From NCBI RefSeq assembly GCF_000341285.1, contig NW_005178431.1, positions 1 through 26,457 of the forward strand: a DNA stretch of 26,457 nt, written 5' to 3'. Made by a program: the position numbers and the translations under genes. The notes beneath the pieces were generated by a model, which was given only the letters and a program-made list of their open reading frames with translations, made no database searches and was not told the origin of the DNA. This DNA comes from Galdieria sulphuraria. Taxonomy: Eukaryota > Rhodophyta > Bangiophyceae > Galdieriales > Galdieriaceae. Numbering within the stretch: the stretch's first letter is position 1; each line of letters starts with the position of its first letter. This document shows, one piece after another, positions 1 to 9,807 of the stretch.

Positions 1-1055
1 TGCGTTTTCTGGCTTAGTATCTACGTTATGTTTGCAACCTCTTGACGTGGTTAAGACTCGAATGCAGCAAGGTTCTCAATATATTGTGAGTCCAAGTGTT
101 ACTTTGCAACGAGTGTTGTCTCCAAGGTAGTTTGTTTCCTTCAAGTTTCTATACTTTTTCTTTTTCGACTAAGATATAATTATTCTTTTCTCTTTTTATA
201 CCTCTATATAGGAACCCTCTTTCTGTAGCAGCCAGTATAGTTGCTAATACGGGTATATTGAGTTTATGGAGAGGAACTTCTCCTACCATAATTCGTAACT
301 GTTTAGGTGTTGGTATTTACTTTGTTTCCTTAAACGCCATAACGAACTTGATGCAGTCTGATGACCCAGAGACCCATATGCCAGCTTGGAAAACTTTGTT
401 AGCTGGAGGGCTTTCGCGTTCACTTTCAGCCGTTCTTCTTTGTCCTTTATCTGTGTTGAAAACCAGGTTTGAAGCTCAAGTTATCGATCAAAACCGCGGA
501 ATTATCAAAGCACTTGTAGAAATATACAAAAAGGAACGTCTTCGTGGTCTCTTTAGTGGACTTGTACCTACTATTGTGAGAGACGCTCCATATTCTGCAA
601 GTTATTTTCTTATATATTTAAGAGTTCGTGAAGGTCTTTCTTCGATAGTGAATGGAACTTATTTTTCACATCTATCGATGACAAAAACAAACATTTCCTC
701 TTCACCTTCAGAATATCATATGATAACTATGTCAGTTAGTTTCGTAGCAGGTTTAATAGGGGGTTTCGCAGCTACTTTTCTTACACAACCACAAGATGTT
801 ATCAAAACCAGAATGCAGTTGAGAGCTTATTCAATTAACCGTTCACAACAGGACGCCTCAACCATAGAAGTTATTCATACAATCTATCGAGAAGATGGTA
901 TTGTTGGATTTTTTCGTGGAGCTTCTCCTCGTTTTCTTAAACGTTGCTTGGGTTCTGCTATAACATGGATGATATATGAGGAGTTTGTGGCTATCTTTGA
1001 TAAACTATTAAATGAAAAAACTCAAAGACAGTCATCTCAACATGTTCGAGCATGA
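1..1055 (+). CDS. SLC25A38: Mitochondrial glycine carrier, SLC25A38/Hem25 type (5' end outside window)
   Basis: Two exons are visible, 2-126 and 212-1055, joined over an 85 bp GT-AG intron in phase 2; together they encode 322 residues. Three carrier repeats carry the signature stretches PLDVVKTR, PLSVLKTR and PQDVIKTR. The second repeat lacks the usual acidic residue, as in human SLC25A38. Further SLC25A38-like stretches are RGLFSGLVPTIVRDAPYSAS and a C-terminal TWMIYEE. The family resides in the inner mitochondrial membrane and imports glycine for the first step of haem synthesis (family knowledge). Only a few N-terminal residues are missing, because the first visible residues already belong to helix 1. 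A serine-rich insertion (about residues 170-195 of the visible part) separates repeats 2 and 3. The gene ends tail-to-tail with the TPR gene, with 290 bp between them. Another SLC25 member is possible, but the C-terminal match makes SLC25A38 the best call. Confidence 0.85.
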
Positions 1056-1345
1056 TGAATGATACGTATTTGAAAAATATTGGAAAATGTTGGATACTCC
1101 TTATCTAAAAAAGAAAGGCTCGTTTGAAGGCTTTCCTAGTCACTATTCTTTTGTTGATAATGGAAATATGCTTGCTCTTTATATAATATACATAATATAA
1201 CAATATGAGCCTCTTAAGAAAATGATAATTTTAAAACAGTACGTGAATAACTGTTCCTCATGTAATATAAAATAATATCTACCGAAACTTTCATAGAGTG
1301 TGATGAATGTAAGAATAGTAAGCAGCTGAGAACTGAAGTATATTA

Positions 1346-2113
1346 TCATTCCTTGTTATTGTTCAAGTTACCTTCCTCAAAGCACAACTCCTGAATGAGA
1401 GCACAAGGTTTTGAATAGGTTTTTGATATTTGTGAAGATAAATATTCGTTTGGTTGCTTGTCTGTTCGCACTGCAAAAAGTAGAGACTGTGGTGAGTCTA
1501 ATATATGGCGACGTTGATTTTTTTGTTCATAGTTTGAGCTTGCTTCTGTCCCCTGGTCAACTAATGCTTGTGTAACTAGCGAATAAAGCCTATGGCATTC
1601 AGGGTTATTGGGTTCCAGCTTTCGTACTTGTTCCAAGCTAGCAAGCGCAGAGTCCAACTGAAGTAAATTCAAAAACGCCGAAGACCTTCTCAACAAACTT
1701 TTCACAAGGACTTTTGTAGAGCACGTTCCCTTCTGATGCAAATCAATAGCTTTCTTTGCGTCCCGTTCTGCTTCTTGAAACTTCTCTAGTATCAGTCTTG
1801 TTTGGGCTAAATTGGAATAAAGAGCTTGAAGTGTGCTACGCTTTTCTTCCTGAAAGGGTGGTTTGGTATTCGTAATAGGAACTCTCCTCTCATCTTCGAT
1901 TTGCGTGATTGCTATCATATAGACTTGCTCTGCTTCTAGGAGCCTCTTTTGTTTGTAGAGAGCATTGGCTCGTTCTTTTAATTCTGAAACAGATATACTT
2001 TCAGTGTTATCATTGTACAATTGTAGTGTCTCACAGGAACAGCGCGTGTTATCCACAAGAGTTTCCTTGTCCTTGCGAAACCAATGAGAAAGACAATTCA
2101 ACTGTTTGGTCAT
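1346..2113 (-). CDS. TPR protein, probable Hsp70/Hsp90 co-chaperone
   Basis: A single-exon gene of 255 residues. The open frame extends one TTG codon further upstream, but the first ATG is at 2113. Roughly residues 45-180 form three TPR motifs. Residues that make the carboxylate clamp in Hsp-binding TPR domains can be placed: K and N in the first helix (LKERANALYK), N in the second motif (YSNLAQ), and K and R in the third (VKSLLRRSSA). This predicts binding to the EEVD tail of Hsp70 or Hsp90, which is inference from the motif. There is no second domain such as an FKBP or J domain. The C-terminal 70 residues are polar and look disordered. The gene is divergent from the VPS39-like gene, with only 34 bp between the two start codons. 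The exact orthologue is unclear; TTC1/TTC4-like proteins are the nearest in style. Confidence 0.7.
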   Translation of the reverse strand: MTKQLNCLSHWFRKDKETLVDNTRCSCETLQLYNDNTESISVSELKERANALYKQKRLLEAEQVYMIAITQIEDERRVPITNTKPPFQEEKRSTLQALYSNLAQTRLILEKFQEAERDAKKAIDLHQKGTCSTKVLVKSLLRRSSAFLNLLQLDSALASLEQVRKLEPNNPECHRLYSLVTQALVDQGTEASSNYEQKNQRRHILDSPQSLLFAVRTDKQPNEYLSSQISKTYSKPCALIQELCFEEGNLNNNKE

Positions 2114-2147
2114 CAATCGATATGAAAATTTGTGGAATTGGAAAACT
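2114..2147. promoter_or_regulatory. Minimal head-to-head intergenic region between TPR and VPS39-like genes
   Basis: Only 34 bp of AT-rich DNA separate the two start codons. No TATA box or other known element can be named. Promoter elements and 5' UTRs must overlap the neighbouring gene or start very close to the ATGs. Its role as a bidirectional promoter is inferred from geometry alone. Confidence 0.35.
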
Positions 2148-5092
2148 ATGATACACTCGCCATTGTCTGACCTGTTTTTGGTTAGTCCTTGTATTACAGA
2201 TTTTGTTTACAAAATCAATAGTCTGTGCGCTGTAGACGCTGACAGCTTGGTTATCACCACAAACGAAGGTTATCTTTTGTATGTTTTAATCAGTACGTCT
2301 TCTCTTTTGTTTTCCTTTATACTGTATTTAGGCGCAGAAAGGCACTGGAGAATCACACAAATATAAGATTATTCATTCAAGAAGAATATCGTTGAATAGG
2401 TCAAGTTCAGGTTTCAGTTCTAACCATTCTTTAAGTCCTGTGCAGTTTGTGAGGCTCGGAAATACTCGTCTTGTGTTCCTCTTGGTAGATTCTGTTCTTG
2501 TCGCTTACGAAGTTCCTAGTTTGGATTTATTTCCTCGACAGTCCTCTCAGTTGCAGTTTTTGTCTGAAAAAAGTAGTGGAGCTCATGTGTTTAGTGTTCA
2601 CTCATGGAATGAAGAAAAGGCGTACATTGCTATTGCAGCTAAAAAGAGGGTTCGGTTACTAACCTTGGATAGTTCACACTTAGACTCTGGATTTTGTTTT
2701 GCGGGTGAGCAAGACTCTGCGGATTTACCTCTGGCTATTAGATTCGGTGGTAGCTCAAGCAAAAAAGAACTTTGTGTTTCAACCTTACGAGACCATATTA
2801 TTTATGCTGTTGTAGACGATGGATCGCTACAAGTCCGAAGTGTAGTATCGATGAAGTCAGATTTGGATAATGCTAATAGTCGAAGAACTGCAGAGCCTTC
2901 CAATCCCTCGGAGTTGACTTCTTCGTTTTACATTTTGCGCAGAATGAAAGGCTTAATGTCTAGTAATTCAGTGAGAGAGCCTATTGCTCTTCCACTTCCA
3001 GACAGTGATAGATGGCTTCTAGAATTAGAACAAGCGAGTGTTTTTCGTATATTTTCTCCGTCTGAAGGGTTTATGAATCATGTTACTTTCCTCTCATCGG
3101 AAAATCAAGTTCCATTGTCAGTCGTATTTTGCCGTCCTTTTTGCATTTTGTTGTATTCAAGAAATCATTTGATAGTTCGTACATTGTCTAGCAATGGAAT
3201 CGGTAGTGTTGTTCAAAGTATTCATTTGCAAAATTTTGTGTCCTCCAGTCGTTTTTTTAACACCCTCTGTATGATTGTGCCTTCCTGTGGAGATCTGACG
3301 CGTTCTGATATTGCTGGATACGCATTTTGGTATTCGAAGGTCTTAAAGTTATCGCTACGTGAGCCAATTTGGGATATAACGAAGCAGTTGGAAAATGAGG
3401 TAATTGAATGATTTATCGCAATTTTTTATGTTGACTTCGCTTCAGGATCAACTTCAACTTGCCTTGGAGATTGCTGAATCTTTACCTGAAGATTTTGGAA
3501 GAGAAAGAGTTTATTCTTTGCGTGAGGCGCTATCGTTGGATGCCTTAAAAAAAGGGAATCATTCACTTGCCATTGCATTCCTTACTGAAATGAATATTTC
3601 TACTCAGCAAATATTGGAACTTAGAGATAAATATGTGCCACAAAGTTGGAAGGAAGCTTTAGAAGTATGGGCAAGCTTTTTGGCTAGGCATTATACAGAT
3701 GAACTGAAAGAGATAAGGAAGCTTCGAGGATTGTCTGAAGATACACGCGTCGATACTTTATGGATTCCAGGTCGAGATGCAGTATTCTGTGTAGTTATAG
3801 AAACAATGTTGATGGCCCATACGGAAAGTCGAAAGCTCATCGAATTGGTGCAACAAGTACACTGCCATGTTGTAGACTCTGAAGTTATTCAATGGCGTAC
3901 ACGTACTAAATATATGTCAGAAACTGATAGTGATTTGTTTTGGTTTTATTTTTATCATTCAGCGGGATGTTACGAAATGGCATTGGAAACTCTTGAACTT
4001 TTGATCGAATCAAGTGCTGGAGATACGCGAAGTGCGTATATTCAGAATTTGGGAACGTATTTGAGCGAACTGTCGGTATCTTTAAATAGTAACTCTAGTC
4101 AACTTATTCTTGAACATTTACAGTGGTATTTTGATCATGGAGGAGATTCAGATTTGGTACTCAAGTTGTTGTCGAAGCCATTGATTTCTTTATCGGATGC
4201 TTTGTCTTTTTTGAGGCAGCAAAATTGTAGTTTGCTTATTCAGTTTCTAGAACAACAACTTGAAAAGCTAGTACAAGACAACCGTATGAATTCTCGATAT
4301 TATCAAATTCTTATTGATAATTTGGCAAACGCTTATATTGACAATTACATTTACGCCAAGCAAAATGAGACTCATAAGACTTTGGACAGTCCAATTGATG
4401 CTAAGAAGAAGATTTGTGAGTTTATTTGTCAGCGCGGGGGTTTTGATCCGCAATATGTTCTTAGTCAACTTCCACAGGATAAGGAATTATACAAGGAACG
4501 TGCTTTTCTGGTTGGTCAACAGGGCAGATATATGGAAGCACTTCATTTATTGGTTGAAGAGGGTTTTGATCCGGATGCAGCAGAAAACTTTATCAGAGAC
4601 ACAGTTCCTTCCCATGAGAGTAGAGAAGTGTGGACTCAGCTAGTAAAAATGTATTTGTCTTTGGCAGCCAGTGATTCTTCGAAGGTGGAAGAAGAGAAAT
4701 ACTCCGATACATCGAGGTTTGTGAATCGCGCATGCCAACTTCTTTCTTCAAGGGAGGGTTTGAAAGTGGATTGTAGTCGAGTAATAAGAGAGTTACCTGC
4801 CGATATTGAACTCAAATTGATTATTCCTTTTCTTCTATCATCTCTGTCGAATGCTGTTGGTCTAGTGCGGTCCGCAAAGGTGAAAAAGTCCCTTCTGAAA
4901 AGCGAGCACTTACTCCTCAATGATCAACTAGTTCAAATGAAGAAGCAGAAGGTAGTGATAGGGAGAGACCGGGCTTGTTGTATTTGTAATCGTAAAGTTG
5001 GAACATCTGCAGTAGCTGTTTATGCCGATTATTCGGTTGCTCATTTGCTCTGTCATCGAAATCGCAAACCGATTGGGCGTAATTATCGTTGA
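2148..5092 (+). CDS. VPS39: VPS39/VAM6-like HOPS tethering subunit
   Basis: Three exons, 2148-2282, 2332-3399 and 3446-5092, give about 949 residues (human VPS39 is about 880). The N-terminal part reads as a citron-homology (CNH) beta-propeller; its start has the family's hydrophobic strand ending EGYLLY. A long alpha-solenoid follows, from about residue 402 (DQLQLALEIAESL, compare the DKQFELALQLAEM-like stretch of VPS39). The C-terminal 40 residues form the Vps39_2 zinc-binding module, with CxxC followed by HLLCH. The family tethers late endosomes or vacuoles through Rab7/Ypt7 as part of HOPS; TGFBRAP1/VPS3 of CORVET is the main alternative. The first splice is uncertain. The better donor, GTATGT at 2279, breaks the frame, while GTTTTA at 2283 keeps it. 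The next gene starts 31 bp after the stop on the same strand. Confidence 0.75.
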
Positions 5093-5123
5093 AATCAACT
5101 CGCTCAAGCAGAACAACAACAAA

Positions 5124-6356
5124 ATGGCAACAGCAACAACTGCCGCTAGTAAAACTCAAACTGTAAAGACAGTGCCAAGTTACATGCAGTTCGTTTTTGG
5201 TGGCCTTAGGTACGGAACTTGCAGTATTTCGGGTTCGATGTATCTTAAAAGCTAGTTGTATAGTGGGATGACAGCAACCACTATAGTTCAACCGATTGAT
5301 TTGGTGAAGACCAGACTGCAACTTAGTGGTCAGGGCACAAGAGGTGTTCCAAAAGTGGGATTCTTTAAGACTTTTGCTGGAGTAGTTGAAAGAGAAAGTT
5401 TCTTTGGTCTGTATCGTGGTTTAACAGCTGCTCTGTTTAGGCAGGTATTCATAGAACTTCAACTTATACGACACGATATATTCTTTTTGGTTAGGTTACC
5501 TATACCACAACTAGGTTGGGCGTTTTTGGTGCACTAAGGGATGCCATGGATAAGATGACCACACAACCACCTCCTTTTTATCTAAAAGTAGCGGCTGGGT
5601 TGACAGCTGGAGCAATTGGTGCCTTTGTAGGAACTCCTGCAGAAGTAGCAGTAAGCTTTCCTTTTCTAAAATATCGATCTTTAGTTGAACACGCTTTAGT
5701 TGATTCGTATGACCGCAGATGGAAGACTCCCAAAGGAACAGCAGAGAGGGTAATATGCTTTGAATTCACGTTTTTCATATAGTTTTATGGCTTTTTAGTT
5801 ACAAAAATGTTGTAGACGCTTTGATTCGTATTGTCCGGGAGGAAGGTCTCTTTACACTGTGGAGAGGAGCGTTTCCCACTATCGGTCGAGCCATGGCGTT
5901 GAACGCAGCACAACTTTCAACATACGACCAAGCCAAACAAGTGTGTATTTTCTCTAAGAGTTGTTTATGTTTTCTAATTTTTGGTTAGCTCGTTGTTTCT
6001 CATGGCCTTATTGGTGATCACATTGGAGCTCATGCTTTTGCCTCTTCAGTTGCTGGTTTCTGTGCTTCTTCTGTTAGTTTGCCTTTAGATATGGCAAAGA
6101 CGAGAGTTCAGAATATGAAGGTAAAGTATTTTTTGGATTTATTTGTTTCGTGTTTGAGTTGTTTTGCAAGACCATTGATGGTAAAAGAGAATACAATGGA
6201 ATGATAGATTGTCTTATAAAGGTAGTGAAGTACGAAGGCTTCTTTGCTTTATGGAAAGGATTTTGGCCGTTCTTTTTCCGAATTGGTCCACACACAGTAT
6301 TGACTTTTATATTTTTGGAGCAATTCAAGGGATGGTACTTGCGAAGTCTTAAGTAA
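5124..6356 (+). CDS. SLC25A11: Mitochondrial 2-oxoglutarate/malate carrier (SLC25A11 type)
   Basis: Seven exons (5124-5209, 5264-5444, 5495-5650, 5700-5749, 5799-5940, 5989-6120, 6171-6356) join in phase across six introns of 48-54 bp, giving 310 residues (the human carrier has 314). Signature stretches are QPIDLVKTR, RQVTYTTTRLGV, GAFVGTPAEVALIRMTADGR, a third-repeat PLDMAKTRVQNM, and the C-terminal RIGPHTVLTFIFLEQFK. All are near-identical in arrangement to the animal oxoglutarate carrier. The family exchanges 2-oxoglutarate for malate across the inner mitochondrial membrane and feeds the malate-aspartate shuttle. Several junctions cut straight through strongly conserved segments, which makes the splice model reliable. 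The start ATG lies in a CAACAAA-rich context and no upstream ATG competes. The related dicarboxylate carrier SLC25A10 is less likely because of the third-repeat sequence. Confidence 0.9.
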
Positions 6357-6618
6357 TCCTCCATGACAACAGCTAATTAGAAGTTTTTCTATATTGTGTC
6401 TGTTACAAGAACTTTTTTCATGTTTGGAACGATTGCTTAAAGTTCTGTTGTGTTTCACATTGCCAAGTAATTCGAGTTGGTTTCCAATTGTACTTTGAGA
6501 AATAAAGCTTTTTAAGAGATTGCGGACAGAATTGCTTTGTAAGGTGTTGTGCTCACTTGTCAACCAATTTTTCTCGACTAGTTTGGAAATAACATTTGAC
6601 AATTTCTATCCATAAAGT

Positions 6619-6876
6619 TTAACAAAGAATGGACAGTGGAAGCAGTTTTATTTTGTGATTTCTTTTATTCAACATGAAAACAAAGAATATTATGAAGTTT
6701 TGTCTCTTGAAAGACATATCGAATCTCTGCAAGAAAAAGAGGACAAAAAGAAGAAAGTTCAATTCAATTCAAATATTGCCTTTCTGGATTGAATTTATTA
6801 TACATACACTTACCATAACTTTGTTCTCTTTTATTTTCTGGATGAAAGATCCAGTCATCGATAGATCTCCCAACAT
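6619..6876 (-). CDS. Possible tiny spliced gene, 56 residues, unknown
   Basis: On the minus strand a textbook intron (6727-6813, 87 bp) starts GTAAGT and ends in a long pyrimidine run with TTGCAG. It joins a 63 nt exon beginning with ATG at 6876 to a 108 nt exon ending in TAA at 6619. The product starts MLGDLSMTGSFIQKIKENKV and carries a hydrophobic patch (FIIFFVFML) near residues 32-40. I recognise no family. The start lies about 100 bp from the PNUTS-like start on the other strand, a spacing that fits this compact region. The alternative is a non-coding spliced transcript, or a further exon in the open frame at 6249-6602 that runs antisense to the end of the carrier gene. The intron is better supported than the protein. 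Confidence 0.3.
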
Positions 6877-6975
6877 TGCTGAGAGAGATATGAAGAAAAG
6901 TGGAAATGGCTCGTCAGTGCTGTATTCCAAAATTTAAAATTTTCTAGATTGGACAACCGAGTGTGTTGTGAAGAG

Positions 6976-8036
6976 ATGCCCTTTGACGACTTTGTCAACT
7001 TGAAGGAGCATGTTACTCTCGTTTTGTTGAAAGCATTCCTCAAGGACCTGGCAAAATGCCCTCTTGAATCTAGGGATGCGCTTCTGAGTAGAATAAGGGT
7101 GGATTTACTAAAAGTTGTTTCAAGTCCTTGCTTTGGCTATTTTTCAAAGCTTTTCGATGTTTTGGTGCAGGAGGCAGACTGGCAACTCCTTTGCTGCCTA
7201 ATAAATTTGTTAGATTGGTTACCAATTGGAAAGGTAGGTTTCGGTTTCTTTCACTCGATTGTTACTTGACTGTCTATTTTTTAGAAAAAGTTGGTTTCTT
7301 CTGTTGAATTATATCAAAACCTGAAGAAACTTGGAGAAGCTAGTTTTCCTTGGAAGGTTTCTTGTAAAGTTGAGAAAGATCTTTTGCTCTCGAAATGTTG
7401 CGCACGAAGAATTCACGAAAAGTGGAAGTATCTGTTGAACCCTATGCGAGGAAATTTCGTAAGACGGTAAGGCGAAGTTCGTCTTCCACTTTCTGATTCC
7501 TATAAAGTATATATGATAGTGAGAAGAATAAAATTATGAAGAATAAGGTTACCCAAGCCATTTCCAAGCACAGAGAGGATTATGGAGTTGATATATCTAT
7601 TGCGAGATCAAGGCCTTCGTTAGGTTCTGTTGAGCGTTATTCAACACCAAAAAAGAAAAAGAAAGCAAGAAGAGTCAGTTTTCCTCCTGATGAGAAGCTA
7701 GTATCGATAAGATATATTGATGCTTTCGGTGCGAAGGAACCATTATGCGAAGCAAATCTTTCGAATGGCACTGCAGAACTTTTCAAAGTAAAATTGATTG
7801 ATACTGACAATGGTTGGAGTGATAGTTCTGAAATTGCTTGGTTTCCTCCTTATCCATTGTACGCTGAAGCAAGTTGGAGACAGCCGTATATTCATACTGT
7901 GTTTTGTGCTGATCGTGATACTATGTTTCCCGAAACAAGAGATGAACTACATCTGAAAAGACTAGAAAATTTTTATTTAAAGGACTTTCAAGATGGTCTT
8001 TGTATCGAGATACCTCTAGTCAATGTGAACCATTGA
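6976..8036 (+). CDS. PNUTS (PPP1R10)-like PP1 regulatory protein
   Basis: Three exons (6976-7233, 7285-7466, 7520-8036) with 51 and 53 bp introns encode 318 residues. Residues of about 60-140 resemble a TFIIS N-terminal (LW) helical bundle, ending ARRIHEKWKYLL. A lysine-rich stretch then leads to RVSF at residues 198-201, a canonical PP1 docking motif. The following text, PPDEKLVSIRYIDAFG, then an IAWFPPYPL segment, parallels the order seen after the TVTW motif in animal PNUTS. PNUTS is a nuclear subunit that targets PP1 to RNA polymerase II for transcription termination (family knowledge). Here the protein is much shorter than animal PNUTS and has no visible RGG or zinc-finger tail. Assignment is by motif order, so an unrelated PP1-binding nuclear protein cannot be excluded. 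A second open frame continues past the stop, but I could not join it with a plausible intron. Confidence 0.5.
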
Positions 8037-8347
8037 CTGGATCCTTTGTAAAAGGAACAAGCAATGTTGAAGTCATAGAATTACTAAAAGAGTGTCTGGA
8101 AATCTCCACCGTATCGTTATGTCACTTTGAAAAGTTTCATTGACTTAAACGAGTAGTATCAAGATTCATTTGAAAATGATTGTAGTAGAATTTTTCACCA
8201 TATGTGAATAACTACAAAGAATGTTCAGTTTAAGCTTCTTGAGAAGCGAAAGCTTGCTGAATATTATGAGATATTCACTCAGTTGAAATCATAAAGCTCG
8301 AAAAGATTTAAGACTATAATGGAATAAGTCATTTTTGGAACCCTTCC
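8037..8347. other. Intergenic region between PNUTS-like and L10 genes
   Basis: This 311 bp stretch holds no gene I can support. A frame offset from the PNUTS-like gene stays open to about 8145, and no intron connects it convincingly. The rest is AT-rich DNA that should contain the 3' UTR of one gene and the promoter of the next. Confidence 0.4.
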
Positions 8348-9183
8348 ATGGCCACCAAAACGGTGGATCTTCGACAACTACGTCGGGAACTTATCATAAG
8401 AGAGTGGACTAGAATATTTAAGAATTTTAGATATCTTGGGTTTGTAGGTTTTACCAAAGGAGTACCCTGGAGACGGTTGTTTCTGAGGTAGGGTTTATTG
8501 CTTTGGTAAAACTTTTATTCATACAAGTTCAAAGACAGCGAGTGACAGAAGGGCTTTCCGAAGTGGACGCACGTTTTTGTAAGCCTTGGGAAGGTCGCGA
8601 AGTTACCGAGAATTTAGGGTATGTTTTGCCTCAGTTTTTATATTCTTTTTTGTTGATCTGCCTGTGCCAAGATGGAAGGATATGAAACCTTTGTTTCTGG
8701 GTTTTCCAAGTGCTGTCTGTTTTTCTAACGACTCACAACAGTTTATGGAAGCTATGAAAAGAAGTTGTTCTCTGATTCCAGGTATTTTTCTTAAGACTAG
8801 CTGTAAACGAATAGCTGTAGATTTTCCAGGTGGTTTATTATTGGGAGCTAAAGTAGATGAGTTATTACTATCAGGACCTTCCTTTCAGAAAATTCTGGCA
8901 AGTAGTAATGAACTTAGTTTTAGTTTCGAATGTGATTGGTTTGTGCTTATAGAATGGTCCGAGCCAGAAGGAATTGCAACTTCAGTTATTGAACTCTCTC
9001 AAAGGGGATGTGTCCTTAGTCACTGTACTAGGACGTCCTCAACAAGAGTTGGTCAATATTTTTTCGGTAAGAAGACAATATAGGGCTTGTCCACCGCTAA
9101 GTTTCATTGAATGGGTTATAGAACCGTCTTCGGTCGTTGACTTGTGTATTGGACAACTACGAGAAGAAGCTGTCTTAGTCTAA
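8348..9183 (+). CDS. MRPL10: Mitochondrial large-subunit ribosomal protein L10 (uL10m)
   Basis: Five exons (8348-8487, 8535-8618, 8672-8781, 8830-8897, 8953-9183) give 210 residues. The order of motifs follows human MRPL10: an N-terminal LRRELIIREWTRIFKNFRYL helix, MKPLFLGFPSAVCFS (human LLPLFVGHNMLLVS), IPGGLLLGAKVDELLLSG, and GPSQKELQLQLLNSL (human LPSLPLVQGELVGGL). uL10m anchors the bL12 stalk on the mitoribosome and helps recruit translation factors (family knowledge). Introns 1-3 are GT-AG (47, 53 and 48 bp). The fourth, 8898-8952, appears to be a GC-AG intron with a GCAAGT donor. The segment between LLLSG and the PS motif then aligns with human L10 without a gap, whereas no GT donor in the area keeps the frame. 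The 48 bp third intron is free of stops and a multiple of three, so it could be mistaken for coding. A plastid L10 is a less likely alternative. Confidence 0.7.
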
Positions 9184-9807
9184 ACTTTTGTCAGATTTTT
9201 GCAGGGCCATGATGATCTTTATCTGTCAATCAGCGGATAGTTTATATGTGAAGATTGATTTACCTCTAAGAAGTTCTGAGCTCTGCGAGTACTCAAGAAA
9301 TAGCTTTTTGTTTTATAGAAAAGAGCATTAGAGCAATTTCAGAACACATAGTTATATACTGTGTTCTAAGATCTTTGTGATAAGAAATAAACGAGTGTCG
9401 TTAAGGAGCATTTTATTTAAAATTGTCTAAAATTTTCAAACGCTTTCCATTGAAAAGCAGTACTTTTGTATCAACACTGTAGAAGAATTGAAGATGTAAG
9501 GTGTTAAGGATGTGTAGTTGAACAGTTTGTCACTGTTGAAGTTCTTCAATATTCAATATTGGAAAAGTTCAAACATCGAAACAACTCTGTATTCAAAAGT
9601 CTTTTCGCAAACGATACCCAAGTAAAAGTCTTGTTTTGTGTATCGGAACAAAGCTTTCCATAATAAGAAACCAATGATCACTACAGAAACTTTGCTGCAT
9701 CGTAAGCCACCAAAGGGACACGAAATGCATTTTGGGCAACCCTTCAAAAAATCCCTTCAAGGGTCGCGATGCTTTAAAGATTCGAATGACATTTCTTTTC
9801 TCAATTT
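9184..9807. other. Intergenic region between L10 and actin-like genes
   Basis: This 624 bp stretch has no convincing gene. On the minus strand a 64-codon frame (9553-9747) with a CxxCxxC start and a hydrophobic core is open, but its only start codons are a TTG and out-of-frame ATGs. I find no splice pair or known family to support it. It probably contains the L10 3' UTR and the promoter of the actin-like gene. Confidence 0.4.

Noticed and set aside
4314-4643. Plus-strand 109-codon frame inside VPS39-like gene
   Set aside because: It is a shifted-frame shadow of the alpha-solenoid exon; the main frame carries the family motifs.
6249-6602. Minus-strand 117-codon frame
   Set aside because: It starts right after a stop with only a TTG, runs antisense into the last exon of the malate carrier, and has no family resemblance. 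I could not link it to the upstream minus-strand exons with a credible donor.
8037-8145. Extra exon after the PNUTS-like stop
   Set aside because: A second frame is open here, but every GT-AG pair that could reach it is too short or lands in a stop.
8930-9083. Alternative L10 ending in the GKKTI frame
   Set aside because: The unspliced frame loses all similarity to L10 after about 8900, whereas the GC-AG join restores it.
9553-9747. Minus-strand 64-codon CxxCxxC frame
   Set aside because: No ATG in frame, no recognised family and no splice support; kept only as a note in the intergenic entry.
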